From Cognatilysobacter tabacisoli (GTDB lineage: Bacteria > Pseudomonadota > Gammaproteobacteria > Xanthomonadales > Xanthomonadaceae), in assembly GCF_003586305.1 (NCBI RefSeq), contig NZ_QXJI01000001.1, positions 558,001-622,000 on the forward strand: a stretch of 64,000 bases of DNA. The letters are read 5' to 3'. A model generated the notes under the pieces. The model worked only from the letters and a program-made list of their open reading frames with translations. It was not told the DNA's origin and made no database searches. Below, piece by piece: positions 19,777 to 28,683 of the stretch. Both the position numbers and the translations under genes were made by a program. The number at the start of each line of letters is the position of its first letter. Position 1 is the first letter of the stretch.

Positions 19777-21132
19777 TCAGTCGAGCGGGCGCAGCGCGCG
19801 GGCGTGGATGTACTCCGCCACCGCGGCGCCCTGGTCCAGTCCGGCCTTGCAGCCTTCGTAGAAGTGAATGCCCGCGTACACGCGCGAACGCGCGAGCTCG
19901 CCGGCCGCCGCGGTCAGCGACCCGAAGTGGCGCGTGATCGGCTTGGCCGGCAGCTCGTTCAGCGGCGCCGGCAGCGGGATCGCCGGTGCGTTGACGGTGC
20001 GGGTGAAGCCGGCGCTGTTGGTGCCCAGCGCCAGCCGCAGCGCGGTGGTCGCCCCGCCGCCGGCGGAGGTCGAGTTGCACGGGTAGTCCGGGTACGGCGG
20101 CGTGGTCAGGAAGGGCCGCCAGGTCGGATCGCTGTCGGTGTCCGGGTTGCCGTCGTCGGCCCAGCGGATCGCGGTCACCGGTCGCCAGAACGCGTAGTAG
20201 TACTTGCTCTCGGCGTTGTTGAGCGTTGCGTCGGCGATCGACACGGTCATCAGCGCCAGCGCGCGCGCGTGCTCCCAGCGGTCGAGGTCGAACCCGCCGA
20301 AGATCAGCCGGGCGTTCGCGTTCCAGTCGACGCCGCCGCTGGCCCAGAAGCGCGCGATGTCGCTCTGCTGCGAATCGGGATTGGCCCCGCGCTTCAGCGC
20401 GTCGCCGATCTGCTTCACCTGGTTGTACTCGCTGGCGTACTGCGCGCTGGTCAGGTCGAAGATCACGCCGGGGTTGACGCGGAACTGGCTGGAGCTTTCG
20501 ACCACGAACGGCCTGACGTTTTTCCAGTTGCTGAACTGCGGTACGCCCGGGGCGATCGGGTTCGGCGTGGCCACGTAGATTCCGGCACCGGGTTCGGCCG
20601 AGTAGCCGGGTGTGTGCGGGAACAGCGAGCCGTCGTCGGCACGCGCGGCCAGCATCGCCGCCGCGGCGGCGGCGCCCGCCGCGATGCCCTGCGTTTCGGC
20701 AACGCCATCGGGTACCGCGGCGAGCGTGTTGGCGTAGGCGGTGTTGATGTTGTTGATGGCGGTGGTCTTGGCGGCGCTGTCGGGCAGCAGCGCGAGCAGC
20801 CCGAGGAGCGTGTCGCGCGCGGCGGTCGCGATCGCGGCATCCGCCGACGCACCGGCCGGCGCGGCCGGCACGACGTTGTAGGTTTCGTAGCGCGGATCGA
20901 TCGAGTTCAGCGCGTCGTGGACGGCGAGCTGCACCGCCGCCGCGGCGAGGAACTGGTTGTACGGCCCGCCGAATCGCGGTGCGACCGTCGGGCCCATCGC
21001 CACGGCGTTCCAGTCGGTCACCGTGTCGGCGGCCGCGGCGGTGGGCAGCGTCAGCAGCAGGGCCGAAGCGAGCAGCGTGGCGTTCAGTCGAAAGCGCGAC
21101 CCGCGCGCGGACGGAGTGGAATGGAGCGGCAT
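19777..21132 (-). CDS. Vanadium haloperoxidase/PAP2-family protein with altered active site
   Basis: 451 aa from the ATG at 21132, with AAGGAG 6 bases upstream. A signal peptide (LLASALLLTLPTAAAAD) sends it to the periplasm. The middle and end match the vanadium-dependent haloperoxidase branch of the PAP2 superfamily: KYYYAFWRP gives the first Lys/Arg motif and SRVYAGIHF the last Arg/His motif. The central PSGH-type motif is replaced by YPCNSTSAGG, so the usual catalytic His is not where expected, and the final motif ends in Gly instead of Asp. It may be a non-enzymatic or divergent member. It lies between the CrbS-like kinase and its probable regulator. Confidence 0.8.
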   Translation of the reverse strand: MPLHSTPSARGSRFRLNATLLASALLLTLPTAAAADTVTDWNAVAMGPTVAPRFGGPYNQFLAAAAVQLAVHDALNSIDPRYETYNVVPAAPAGASADAAIATAARDTLLGLLALLPDSAAKTTAINNINTAYANTLAAVPDGVAETQGIAAGAAAAAAMLAARADDGSLFPHTPGYSAEPGAGIYVATPNPIAPGVPQFSNWKNVRPFVVESSSQFRVNPGVIFDLTSAQYASEYNQVKQIGDALKRGANPDSQQSDIARFWASGGVDWNANARLIFGGFDLDRWEHARALALMTVSIADATLNNAESKYYYAFWRPVTAIRWADDGNPDTDSDPTWRPFLTTPPYPDYPCNSTSAGGGATTALRLALGTNSAGFTRTVNAPAIPLPAPLNELPAKPITRHFGSLTAAAGELARSRVYAGIHFYEGCKAGLDQGAAVAEYIHARALRPLD

Positions 21133-21465
21133 GTCGTACTCCTTCAGATGGGTGGTCGGCGGCGCGCGTAGGCAACCCCGGCTCCCCCTGCCGGCACGCG
21201 GGTGGCGCGCAATCGCGGCACCGCACTGGGACTCACGCGCGGCTGCCCCGTCGACGGCCATGCGGCGCGGCGGGCGGCGGGGGATGGGCATGGCCGGTGG
21301 CCGCGACCCGGTGCGTTTTTCCGCGATCGCGCGCGGTGGCGCACGCGCGGCGTCGAACGTGGCCGCGCGCGACGCGGGCGGTCACGGCATCGAACGAGCT
21401 GCGGCGGGGGCGGTGTCGCGACGCGGCGCCGCCGGAGGCCGCCGTGTGTGCGCGCCTGGAGGGCG
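21133..21465. other. Intergenic stretch, nothing recognised
   Basis: This is 333 bases between two minus-strand genes. Apart from the haloperoxidase-like gene's ribosome-binding site, I see no open frame with protein-like content, no RNA fold and no clear operator. Confidence 0.5.
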
Positions 21466-22128
21466 TCAGTCGATCTGCCGCGCAGGGTCGGTCAGCTCGA
21501 GCTCGCGCAGCACCACGCTGGCCTGCGTCCGGTTGCGCACGCCGAGGCGTTCGAAGATCGCCGACAGGTGCGCCTTGACGGTGCGCTCCTGCACGTCGAG
21601 GCGGTCGGCGATCTGCTTGTTCAACAGCCCCTGCGCGACCAGCGTGAGCACGCGGAACTGCTGCGGCGAAAGACTGGCCAGCCGCGCGGCGAGGTCGGCA
21701 TCGGCGCTGGAGCTCTGCGTGCGCGCGACCGCGGCGCGCAGCATCGCCGGCAGCCACTGCTCGCACGCGAGCACCGCGCGGATCGCGTCGCGCAGTTCGT
21801 CCAGGCCGGCGCTCTTGGGCAGGTAGCCGGCCGCGCCGTGGTCGAGCGCGCGGCGCACCACGCGCGGGTCGTCGTTCGCCGACACCACCACCACGGCCAC
21901 GCCCGGATGCTGCGCACGGATCGCCGCGAGGCCCGCCAGGCCGTGGTTTCCGGGCATGTGCAGGTCGAGCAGGACCAGGTCGATGCCCGGCTCGGCGTCG
22001 AGCGCGGCGAGCACCCCGTCGAGGCGGTCGGCCTCGCGGATCTGGGTGTCGGCGACCGCATCGGCGGCGGCCTGCCGCAGCGCGGCGCGGAACAGCGGGT
22101 GGTCGTCGGCGATCAGCAGCACGGGCAT
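21466..22128 (-). CDS. LuxR/NarL-type response regulator (CrbR/AgmR-like)
   Basis: 220 aa. The N-terminal receiver has the acidic pair ADDHP, phospho-Asp 55 in LLDLHMPG, Ser in VVSAND and Lys in LPKSA. The C-terminal LuxR helix-turn-helix reads LSPQQFRVLTLVAQG, NKQIADRLDVQERTVKAHL. It matches the AgmR/ErbR/CrbR group that works with symporter-type kinases, here most likely the product of 16372-19704. It is divergent from the 3HB-oligomer hydrolase gene, and the region between them holds the motif also found before the TonB receptor at 12367; I infer this regulator binds there. Confidence 0.9.
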   Translation of the reverse strand: MPVLLIADDHPLFRAALRQAAADAVADTQIREADRLDGVLAALDAEPGIDLVLLDLHMPGNHGLAGLAAIRAQHPGVAVVVVSANDDPRVVRRALDHGAAGYLPKSAGLDELRDAIRAVLACEQWLPAMLRAAVARTQSSSADADLAARLASLSPQQFRVLTLVAQGLLNKQIADRLDVQERTVKAHLSAIFERLGVRNRTQASVVLRELELTDPARQID

Positions 22129-22168
22129 GCGTGCAGCCTAGCAAGCCCGGTCAAGCGCAGCGGCGCGC

Positions 22169-22213
22169 TGGTACCAAAGTACAGTGGGGCCGCGCGGGAC
22201 GCTTGCTAGGCTG
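22169..22213 (+). promoter_or_regulatory. Candidate activator site plus -10 region upstream of oligomer hydrolase
   Basis: 22169-22184 contains two GTAC tetramers 4 bases apart with an AAA centre (TGGTACCAAAGTACAG). CTAGGCTG at 22206-22213 could supply the -10 box just before the ATG at 22219. It resembles the arrangement at 12257-12303. It lies between the LuxR-type regulator and the hydrolase gene. Confidence 0.5.
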
Positions 22214-22218
22214 CGGGA

Positions 22219-24051
22219 ATGAACCGATCGCTCGCCGCCGCTGCCACCGTCGTCCTGTTGACTGCCTGCGCGGGGCTGCCGCGCGCCGACCGGCCGGCCT
22301 CGATGGACGTATCCGCCCAACGCGTCACCGAGCACCGCGGCGACGACGACCTGCTGACCGCCGGCCTCGGCATCGCCGGCCTGCGCCAGCCGATCGCGCC
22401 GGCGTTCGCCATCGCCGACGCACCGACCGCGGCCGAGCTGCGCCGCCGCGCGGTCTGGACCAACTGGCGCGGCATCGCCGACCTCGTGCCCGGCGGTGGC
22501 TTCGGCGACTGGTACGGCAGTGTGGCCGCCGTGCCCGGGCGCGAGTTCAGCGCCTACGCCCGGGTGCCGGGTGCGACGCAACCCCATCGGGTGATGGTCC
22601 AGGTGCCCGACGGCTTCGATGCGGCCCGGCGCTGCGTCGTCGTGACGGCGTCGTCGGGCTCGCGCGGCGTCTACGGCGCGATCTCGGTCGCCGGCGCCTG
22701 GGGCCTGCCGAAGGGCTGCGCAGTCGCCTACACCGACAAGGGCGCCGGCACCGACTATTTCGACCTCGATGCGGGGCAGGGCGTCGCGGCCGACGGCACC
22801 GTGACGGGCGCGGCCGACGTCGCGTTGGCGTTCGCCCCCGACGCGCCGACCGGCCCGGCCGGGGTGCGCGGCGTCGCGTTCAAGCACGCCCACTCGGGCG
22901 ACAACCCCGAAGCGGACTGGGGCCGGCACGTGCGCCAGGCCGCCGACTACGCGCTGCAGGTGCTCAACGAGGCGCGCCCGGGCGACGCCCCGTTCACCCA
23001 CGCCAACACGCGGATCATCGCGGTCGGCATCTCCAACGGCGGCGGCGCGGTCCTGCGCGCGGCAGAGGCGGGCGAGGGCTGGCTCGACGCCGTCGTCGCC
23101 GGCGAGCCGAACGTGTATGCCGATTCGCCCGGCGGTCGCACGCTGTACGACGTCACCACCGACGCGGCGCTGCTGATGCCGTGCGCGCTGCTGCACCTGC
23201 AGGGGCTGCCGCAGCCGCCGGTCACCGCGCAGGCCGCGCCCGGCTGGACCCGGCGCTGCGCGTCGCTGGCTGCCGACGGCGTGATCGCCGGCGCGGACAC
23301 CGCCGCCCAGGCGCGCTCGGCGTACGACGCGCTCCGCGCGGGCGGCTGGACGGACGACGCGCTGCGCGCCGGCGCGCTGTCGGTCGGCTTCGACCTGTGG
23401 CGCGCGGTGGCGGCCACCTATGCGTCCGCCTACGCGCGCACCGGCGTCGGCGCGCACCCGTGCGGGTTCGGCTTCGCAATGCTTGGCGCCGACGGCGCGC
23501 CGCGCGTCGCGACGGCCGCGGAGCGCGCGGCGTGGTGGGCCGACGGCAGCGGCATCCCGCCCGGCAACGGCATCGGACTGGTCGACCCGCACCTGGCCGG
23601 CGCCGATCCGACCTACCCGGGCCTGCGCTGCCTGCGCGCGCTCGCCACCGGGCGCGACGGCAGGGCCGCGCGCGTCCAGCAGGGCATCGCCGGCACGCGC
23701 GCGTCGGCGCCGTCGAGCGGCGTGCCGGTGGTGGTGATCCACGGGCTCGACGACGGCCTCGTGCCGGCCGCGTTCACCAGCGCCCCGTACGTGGCGATGG
23801 CGAAGGCCGCCGGGCGCGATGTCCGCCACTGGCAGGTCCGCCGCGCGCAGCATTTCGATGCGTTCCTCGCGCTGCCCGACTACCGCAGCCGCTATGTGCC
23901 GCTGCTGCCGTACGTGTTCGCCGCGCTCGATCGGGTGCAGGCGCACCTCGATGGCGGCGCGCCGCTGCCGGCCGACGCGCTGATCGAACCGACGCCGCGG
24001 CCGATGGGCACAGCGCTCGACGCCGCCAGCCTCGCGCTGCCCTCGAACTGA
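22219..24051 (+). CDS. D-(-)-3-hydroxybutyrate oligomer hydrolase, predicted lipoprotein
   Basis: 610 aa. A lipoprotein signal with lipobox LTAC (Cys about 17) predicts membrane anchoring in the envelope. The body matches the 3HBOH family: KGCAVAYTDKGAGTDYFDL, FKHAHSGDNPEADWG, and the nucleophile elbow GISNGGG with Ser 272. The family cuts oligomers of 3-hydroxybutyrate, the breakdown products of PHB, into monomers. It is single-gene, convergent with nothing, and divergent from the LuxR-type regulator. With the GntP permease and TonB receptor it could form an uptake route for external PHB oligomers. Confidence 0.92.
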   Translation: MNRSLAAAATVVLLTACAGLPRADRPASMDVSAQRVTEHRGDDDLLTAGLGIAGLRQPIAPAFAIADAPTAAELRRRAVWTNWRGIADLVPGGGFGDWYGSVAAVPGREFSAYARVPGATQPHRVMVQVPDGFDAARRCVVVTASSGSRGVYGAISVAGAWGLPKGCAVAYTDKGAGTDYFDLDAGQGVAADGTVTGAADVALAFAPDAPTGPAGVRGVAFKHAHSGDNPEADWGRHVRQAADYALQVLNEARPGDAPFTHANTRIIAVGISNGGGAVLRAAEAGEGWLDAVVAGEPNVYADSPGGRTLYDVTTDAALLMPCALLHLQGLPQPPVTAQAAPGWTRRCASLAADGVIAGADTAAQARSAYDALRAGGWTDDALRAGALSVGFDLWRAVAATYASAYARTGVGAHPCGFGFAMLGADGAPRVATAAERAAWWADGSGIPPGNGIGLVDPHLAGADPTYPGLRCLRALATGRDGRAARVQQGIAGTRASAPSSGVPVVVIHGLDDGLVPAAFTSAPYVAMAKAAGRDVRHWQVRRAQHFDAFLALPDYRSRYVPLLPYVFAALDRVQAHLDGGAPLPADALIEPTPRPMGTALDAASLALPSN

Positions 24052-24072
24052 CCCGGCAACGTCGCCGACGGA

Positions 24073-24093
24073 CCGCTGCGTTCGGCGCAGCGG
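24073..24093 (+). terminator. Hairpin after oligomer hydrolase gene
   Basis: Eight-base perfect arms CCGCTGCG / CGCAGCGG with a TTCGG loop, 21 bases after the stop codon; no strong U-tract. Confidence 0.5.
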
Positions 24094-24148
24094 ACGGCCG
24101 GGGCGATCGGCACACGCGATACTGTGCGGCCCCGCGATGGAGCCGCCG

Positions 24149-26269
24149 ATGCGCCTGCCTGCCCGCCGACTGCTGCCGTGCCTGATCGCCGCCACCGTGG
24201 CGACCCCGGCGGTGGCGCAGCAGCCCGATGCGCGCCCGGCCGGTGCCGATGCCACCGAGCTCGACCGCGTGCGCGTCGTCGGCGCCAGCCGCGCGCTGTC
24301 GTCGTTCCCCGGCGCGGTCGACATCGTGTCCGGCGAGCAGCTGCGCGACGGCCGGCGCGCGCTCGACCTGGCCGAGGCGCTGCCGCGCGTGCCCGGCATC
24401 ACCGTGCTCGACCGCCGCAACTACGCGCAGGACCTTCAGCTGCAGAGCCGCGGCTTCGGAGCGCGCTCGACGTTCGGCATCCGCGGCCTGCGGCTGATCG
24501 TCGACGGCATCCCCGCCAGCGCCAGCGACGGCCAGGGCCAGGCGGCGACGTTCGCGCTCGACACGCTCGACCGCATCGAGGTGCTGCGCGGGCCGCTGGC
24601 GCTGTCGTACGGCAACGCGGCCGGCGGCGTGGTCGCCGGCTACACCGAGCTGGGCGACACGCCCGGCGGCGACGTCGGCGCCTGGTTCGGCAGCGACGCC
24701 ACGCGCCGCGCGTCGCTGCGCCACGACGGCGTCGCCGGCGATTGGCGCTGGCGGCTCGGCGCGAGCACGTTCGCGACCGGCGGCGCGCGGCCGCACAGCG
24801 CCGCCGAGCGCCACACCGCCGGGCTGGTCGCGCAGTGGGCCCGCGACGAGCGCACGCGCGTGCGCGTGACCGCGCAGTGGCTGGACCAGCCGTACACCCA
24901 GGACCCGCTCGGCCTGTCGCGCGACGCGCTGCGCGCTTACGACGCGGGCACGGGCCCGGGCACCGACCCGGTCGCGGTCCAGTTCAACACCCGCAAGCGC
25001 ATCGGCAACCGCCAGCTCGGCCTGCGCTGGGAGTCGGACTACGCCCCCGGCCGCAGCGCCTGGGTCAACGGCTACGGCGTCGCACGCGACGTGGTGCAGT
25101 TCCTGGCGATTCCGCCGGGCGCGCAGAGCCCGGCGTCGAGCGCCGGCGGCGTCATCGACCTCGGGCGCGAGCAGCTCGGCGTCGACGCCGGCCACCGCTG
25201 GACCTTCGAGCGCGGCGCGCTCGCGCTCGGCGTCGAGGTCGGGCGCCTCGACGAGGACCGCCGCGGCTACGAGAACTTCGTCGGCAGCGCGCTCGGTGTG
25301 CGCGGCCGGCTGCGCCGCGACGAGGCCAACCGCGTCGACCAGCGCGAGGCCTACGCCGTCGGCGAGTGGGCGCCGGCGCCGGACTGGTCGCTCCTCGCAG
25401 GGCTGCGCCACGCGCGGCTCGACTTCGAATCGCGCGATGCGTTCCCCGCCAACGGCGACGACAGCGGCGCGCTGCGCTTCTCGCGCACCGCCGGCTCGCT
25501 CGGCGTCGCCCGCGCGTTCGGCCGCGGCGAGACCTTCGCCAGCGTCGGCCGCGGCTTCGAGACGCCGACGATCACCGAGCTGGCCTATCGGCCGGACGGG
25601 CAGGGTGGTTTCAACCGCGACCTGCAGCCGGCGCGCATCCGCTCGGGCGAGGTCGGCTGGCGCTGGCGCGGCGACGGCGTGCGCCTCAGCGCGGCGCTGT
25701 ACCGCATCGACGGCGATGGCGAGATCGTGCCGGCCGACAGCCGCGGCGGTCGCGCCAGCTTCACCAACGCCGGCGACACCCGGCGCGACGGCGTCGAGCT
25801 CGGCCTCGAAGGCGACCTGCCACGGGGCCTGGGCTACGTGCTGGCGGCCAACGCGGTGCGTGCGCGCTTCTCTGCGCCGTTCGCGTACACGGTCTTCGCC
25901 GGCGGCGCGGTGGTCACGCGCACCGTCGATGCCGGCAACCGGATCCCCGGCGTCCCGCGCGCCGACGGGTATGCCGAGCTCAACTGGCGCAGCGCCGACG
26001 CCGCGTGGTCGAGCGCGATCGAAGCGCGTTTCAGCGCCGGCCTGCCGGTCGACGACCGCAACAGCGACGAAGCCGCCGGCCACGCGCGCTTCAACCTGCG
26101 CGTCGCGTGGGCGGCGGACGCCGACGCCGGGCTGCACGCGTTCGCGCGCGTCGACAACCTGTTCGACCGCCGCCACGTCGGCTCGGTGATCGTCAACGAG
26201 GGCAACGCGCGCTTCTTCGAGCCGGCGGATCGGCGCAGCTTCACGGTGGGCGTCGGCTGGCGCTACTGA
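24149..26269 (+). CDS. TonB-dependent outer-membrane receptor
   Basis: 706 aa from the ATG at 24149, chosen over the ATG at 24137 because GGAG lies 6 bases before it. A signal peptide ends at AVAQQ. A plug domain follows (LQSRGFGARSTFGIRG, IEVLRGPLALSYGNAAGG). The barrel ends in FTVGVGWRY, with an aromatic C-terminus as in outer-membrane proteins. The substrate class (siderophore, cobalamin, carbohydrate or other) is not clear. It has no neighbouring regulator or transporter. It is followed by pssA on the same strand after 99 bases. Confidence 0.92.
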   Translation: MRLPARRLLPCLIAATVATPAVAQQPDARPAGADATELDRVRVVGASRALSSFPGAVDIVSGEQLRDGRRALDLAEALPRVPGITVLDRRNYAQDLQLQSRGFGARSTFGIRGLRLIVDGIPASASDGQGQAATFALDTLDRIEVLRGPLALSYGNAAGGVVAGYTELGDTPGGDVGAWFGSDATRRASLRHDGVAGDWRWRLGASTFATGGARPHSAAERHTAGLVAQWARDERTRVRVTAQWLDQPYTQDPLGLSRDALRAYDAGTGPGTDPVAVQFNTRKRIGNRQLGLRWESDYAPGRSAWVNGYGVARDVVQFLAIPPGAQSPASSAGGVIDLGREQLGVDAGHRWTFERGALALGVEVGRLDEDRRGYENFVGSALGVRGRLRRDEANRVDQREAYAVGEWAPAPDWSLLAGLRHARLDFESRDAFPANGDDSGALRFSRTAGSLGVARAFGRGETFASVGRGFETPTITELAYRPDGQGGFNRDLQPARIRSGEVGWRWRGDGVRLSAALYRIDGDGEIVPADSRGGRASFTNAGDTRRDGVELGLEGDLPRGLGYVLAANAVRARFSAPFAYTVFAGGAVVTRTVDAGNRIPGVPRADGYAELNWRSADAAWSSAIEARFSAGLPVDDRNSDEAAGHARFNLRVAWAADADAGLHAFARVDNLFDRRHVGSVIVNEGNARFFEPADRRSFTVGVGWRY

Positions 26270-26368
26270 CCGGCGCGCCACGACCGGAAGCGCGGGTCGA
26301 CTTGCTGCCGTCACGCTGCGTTTGGCACGCTGTCGGCCGACGCGGCAGACGCCTGCAGGGAGTTCCGG

Positions 26369-26998
26369 ATGAAGCGCCACTTCTCGATGCTGCGTGACTT
26401 CCACCTGGCCGACTGGTTCACGCTCGCCAACGCGTTCTGCGGCACCGGGGCGATCTTCGCGGCGATGCGCTTCCTGCAGGACGGCGGCGCGTCGGATAAG
26501 GGCGTCAACGACCTGCTGATCGGCATGGCGCTGATCCCGCTGGCATTCGTGTTCGATGCCGTCGACGGGCGCGTGGCGCGCTGGCGCAAGTCGGCCTCGA
26601 CGCTCGGCCGCGAACTCGACTCGCTCGCCGACGTGATCTCGTTCGGCGTCGCCCCGGCGGCGCTGGCCTACGCCTGCGGCCTGCAGGGCGGCTGGGACTG
26701 GATCGTGCTGAGCTACTTCGTCGGCTGCGGCGTGAGCCGGCTGGCGCGCTACAACGTCACCGCCGAGCAGCTCTCCGGCGACGAGGGCAAGGTCAAGTAC
26801 TTCGAAGGCACGCCGATCCCGACCAGCCTGGCGTTGGTGATCGTGCTGGCGGTGGCGGCGTCGCAGGGCGCGATCGGCGAGAACGTCTGGTTCGGAATGG
26901 TCCAGCTCGGGCCGTGGCAGTTCCACCCGCTGGTGCTGATGTTCGCGATTTCCGGCTCGCTGATGATCAGCAAGACGCTGCACATCCCGAAGCCCTGA
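26369..26998 (+). CDS. pssA: CDP-diacylglycerol--serine O-phosphatidyltransferase
   Basis: 209 aa integral membrane enzyme. The CDP-alcohol phosphatidyltransferase signature DG-x2-AR-x8-G-x3-D-x3-D is fully present (DGRVAR ... LGRELDSLAD, residues about 65-90). Several transmembrane helices flank it. It makes phosphatidylserine from CDP-diacylglycerol and serine, the step before phosphatidylethanolamine. Length and the VKYFEGTPIP segment fit the bacterial type II enzyme. AGGGAG lies before the ATG. It is followed by phaE after 67 bases on the same strand. Confidence 0.92.
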   Translation: MKRHFSMLRDFHLADWFTLANAFCGTGAIFAAMRFLQDGGASDKGVNDLLIGMALIPLAFVFDAVDGRVARWRKSASTLGRELDSLADVISFGVAPAALAYACGLQGGWDWIVLSYFVGCGVSRLARYNVTAEQLSGDEGKVKYFEGTPIPTSLALVIVLAVAASQGAIGENVWFGMVQLGPWQFHPLVLMFAISGSLMISKTLHIPKP

Positions 26999-27065
26999 GC
27001 GGCGCCGCGCGCGGCGGCCCGCAACACGCGCGCGCTATGATCGCTTCCAACCTCTGGAGGCGACG

Positions 27066-28682
27066 ATGGCGAACGACGCAGGCGCGGATTTCGAGACCCT
27101 GGCGCGGCAGTACTGGAGCGCGTGGGGCGATGCGTTGCGCAGCGGCGCGGGCGTGACGCCGAAGCAGCCGGGCTGGAACGAGGCGCTGGACTGGTGGTCG
27201 CAGCTCGCACGCGGCGCGACCAGCGGCGGCGGCTTCAATCCCTCCGGCTTCAATTCGTCGGGATTCAACCCCTCGGGATTCAACCCGTCCGGCTTCAATC
27301 CGTCTGCCTTCACTGCGCCGGGCTTCGGCGGCGCCGCGTTCGGCGCGGGCGGCCTTCCCGGCATGGGCGGCATGGGCTTTCCCGGCATGAACCCCGCGGG
27401 CGATGCCGTCGACCGCTTCAACACCCAGGCGCGCGAGTGGTACGGCCGCATGCAGCAGGTGGCCGCCCAGTTCGCGGGCCAGAACGCGAATCCCGCCGAC
27501 ATCACCGCCGCGTGGAAGCAGGCGCTGGGGCAGGGCGCCGCTAACCCGTTCGCCACGCTCTTTTCGTCGATGCAGGGCCCAGGCCAGCACGGCGTCGAGC
27601 AGTGGGCGGCGCAGGTCGGGCCGATGCTCGAGTCGATGCAGAAGGACGCGCACGCGTGGCTGCGGCTGCCGCAGTTCGGCTTCGCCCGCGAGCACCAGGA
27701 GCGCTGGCAGCAGCTCGCCGATGCGCAGCTGGCGATGCAGGAAACCATGCAGGCGCACAACGCGCTGATGGGCGAAGCCAGCCAGCGGGCGTTCGAGGTG
27801 TTCGAACAGAAGTTGGCCGCGCGCAGCGAACTGGGCAAGCAGCTCGAGAGCGCGCGGGCGCTGTTCGACCTGTGGATCGACGCGGCCGAGGAGGCCTACG
27901 CCGAGATCGCGCTGTCGCCGCGGTTCCGCGACTCGTACGGCGCGATGGTCAACGCGCAGATGCGCCTGCGCGCCGCCGTGCAGCGCGAGGTCGAGCAGTC
28001 GACCGGCCTGCTCGGCATGCCCACGCGCACCGAGATCGACGCCGCGCACCGCAAGATCGTCCAGCTCGAGCGCGAACTGCGCCGTTTGAAGGACGCGCTG
28101 CACGGCGACGCGCGCGCCGCGTCGCAGGCGCACGCGGAGGCCGCCGCGCCGACCCCGCGCAGCCGCACGTCCGCCCCGAAGCGCAGGCCCGCGGCCGCCG
28201 CCGCGGCGCCCGCACCGAGTGCGGCGACGCCGAAGTCGCCCGCCAAACCGGCCACCGGGCGCGCCACGGCCAAGCGCGCCGCCGGCCGTTCGGCGAGCCA
28301 GACCCGCAAGGCACCCACCGGCAAGCCAGCGGCAGGAAAGGCCACGGCAGGCAAGGCTTCGCCCGGCAAAGCGACGCCGGGCAAGGCACCGGCGACCCCG
28401 CCGTCCGCGGCCAAGAGTACGGCCGCGAAGAAGGCGGCTGCCCGACGCATTCCGACCTCGCGCGCTGCCGCCACTCGCACCGGTTCCCCGCGCCCGACCG
28501 CGAAGCCCGCCGCCAAGCGCGCCGTCGCCGCGCGCACGGCCGCCAAGCCGACGGTGGTGCGCGCGCCTACGCGACGCCCCGCCGCCAGGTCGCCGTTCGC
28601 ATCGCTGATGCCGCAGGCGCCGCAGCCGCTGCCGGGCAAGCCCGGCAAGCCGGCCAAGCGCAGCAAGCAGGGAGGCCGCTGA
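27066..28682 (+). CDS. phaE: Class III PHA synthase subunit PhaE with GFNPS repeats and histone-like tail
   Basis: 538 aa, longer than the usual ~350-400. GGAGG precedes the ATG. Residues 1-50 and about 100-345 match PhaE, including the conserved end of the domain (DLWIDAAEEAYAE, FRDSYG, QREVEQSTGLLGMPTRTEID) and a coiled coil (QLERELRRLKDAL). Two additions stand out. Five tandem GFNPS-type pentapeptides (residues 56-80, with one AFTAP variant after) lead into a Gly/Met-rich stretch. A ~190-residue Ala/Lys/Pro/Arg tail resembles histone H1 and the C-terminus of the PhaF phasin. PhaE activates PhaC; the tail could tie granules to DNA (inference). phaC follows 1 base after the stop. Confidence 0.9.
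   Translation: MANDAGADFETLARQYWSAWGDALRSGAGVTPKQPGWNEALDWWSQLARGATSGGGFNPSGFNSSGFNPSGFNPSGFNPSAFTAPGFGGAAFGAGGLPGMGGMGFPGMNPAGDAVDRFNTQAREWYGRMQQVAAQFAGQNANPADITAAWKQALGQGAANPFATLFSSMQGPGQHGVEQWAAQVGPMLESMQKDAHAWLRLPQFGFAREHQERWQQLADAQLAMQETMQAHNALMGEASQRAFEVFEQKLAARSELGKQLESARALFDLWIDAAEEAYAEIALSPRFRDSYGAMVNAQMRLRAAVQREVEQSTGLLGMPTRTEIDAAHRKIVQLERELRRLKDALHGDARAASQAHAEAAAPTPRSRTSAPKRRPAAAAAAPAPSAATPKSPAKPATGRATAKRAAGRSASQTRKAPTGKPAAGKATAGKASPGKATPGKAPATPPSAAKSTAAKKAAARRIPTSRAAATRTGSPRPTAKPAAKRAVAARTAAKPTVVRAPTRRPAARSPFASLMPQAPQPLPGKPGKPAKRSKQGGR
27231..27305 (+). repeat. Five 15-bp tandem repeats inside phaE
   Basis: Five consecutive 15-base units coding GFNPS, GFNSS, GFNPS, GFNPS, GFNPS, with third-position differences, followed by a degenerate unit at 27306-27320 (AFTAP). 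The synonymous changes show the peptide is kept while the DNA has diverged. Confidence 0.9.
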
Positions 28683-28683
28683 C

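Noticed and set aside
27231-27320. Tandem repeat as a sign of a misassembled region
   Set aside because: The units differ at synonymous positions and stay in frame, so it is a real coding repeat.
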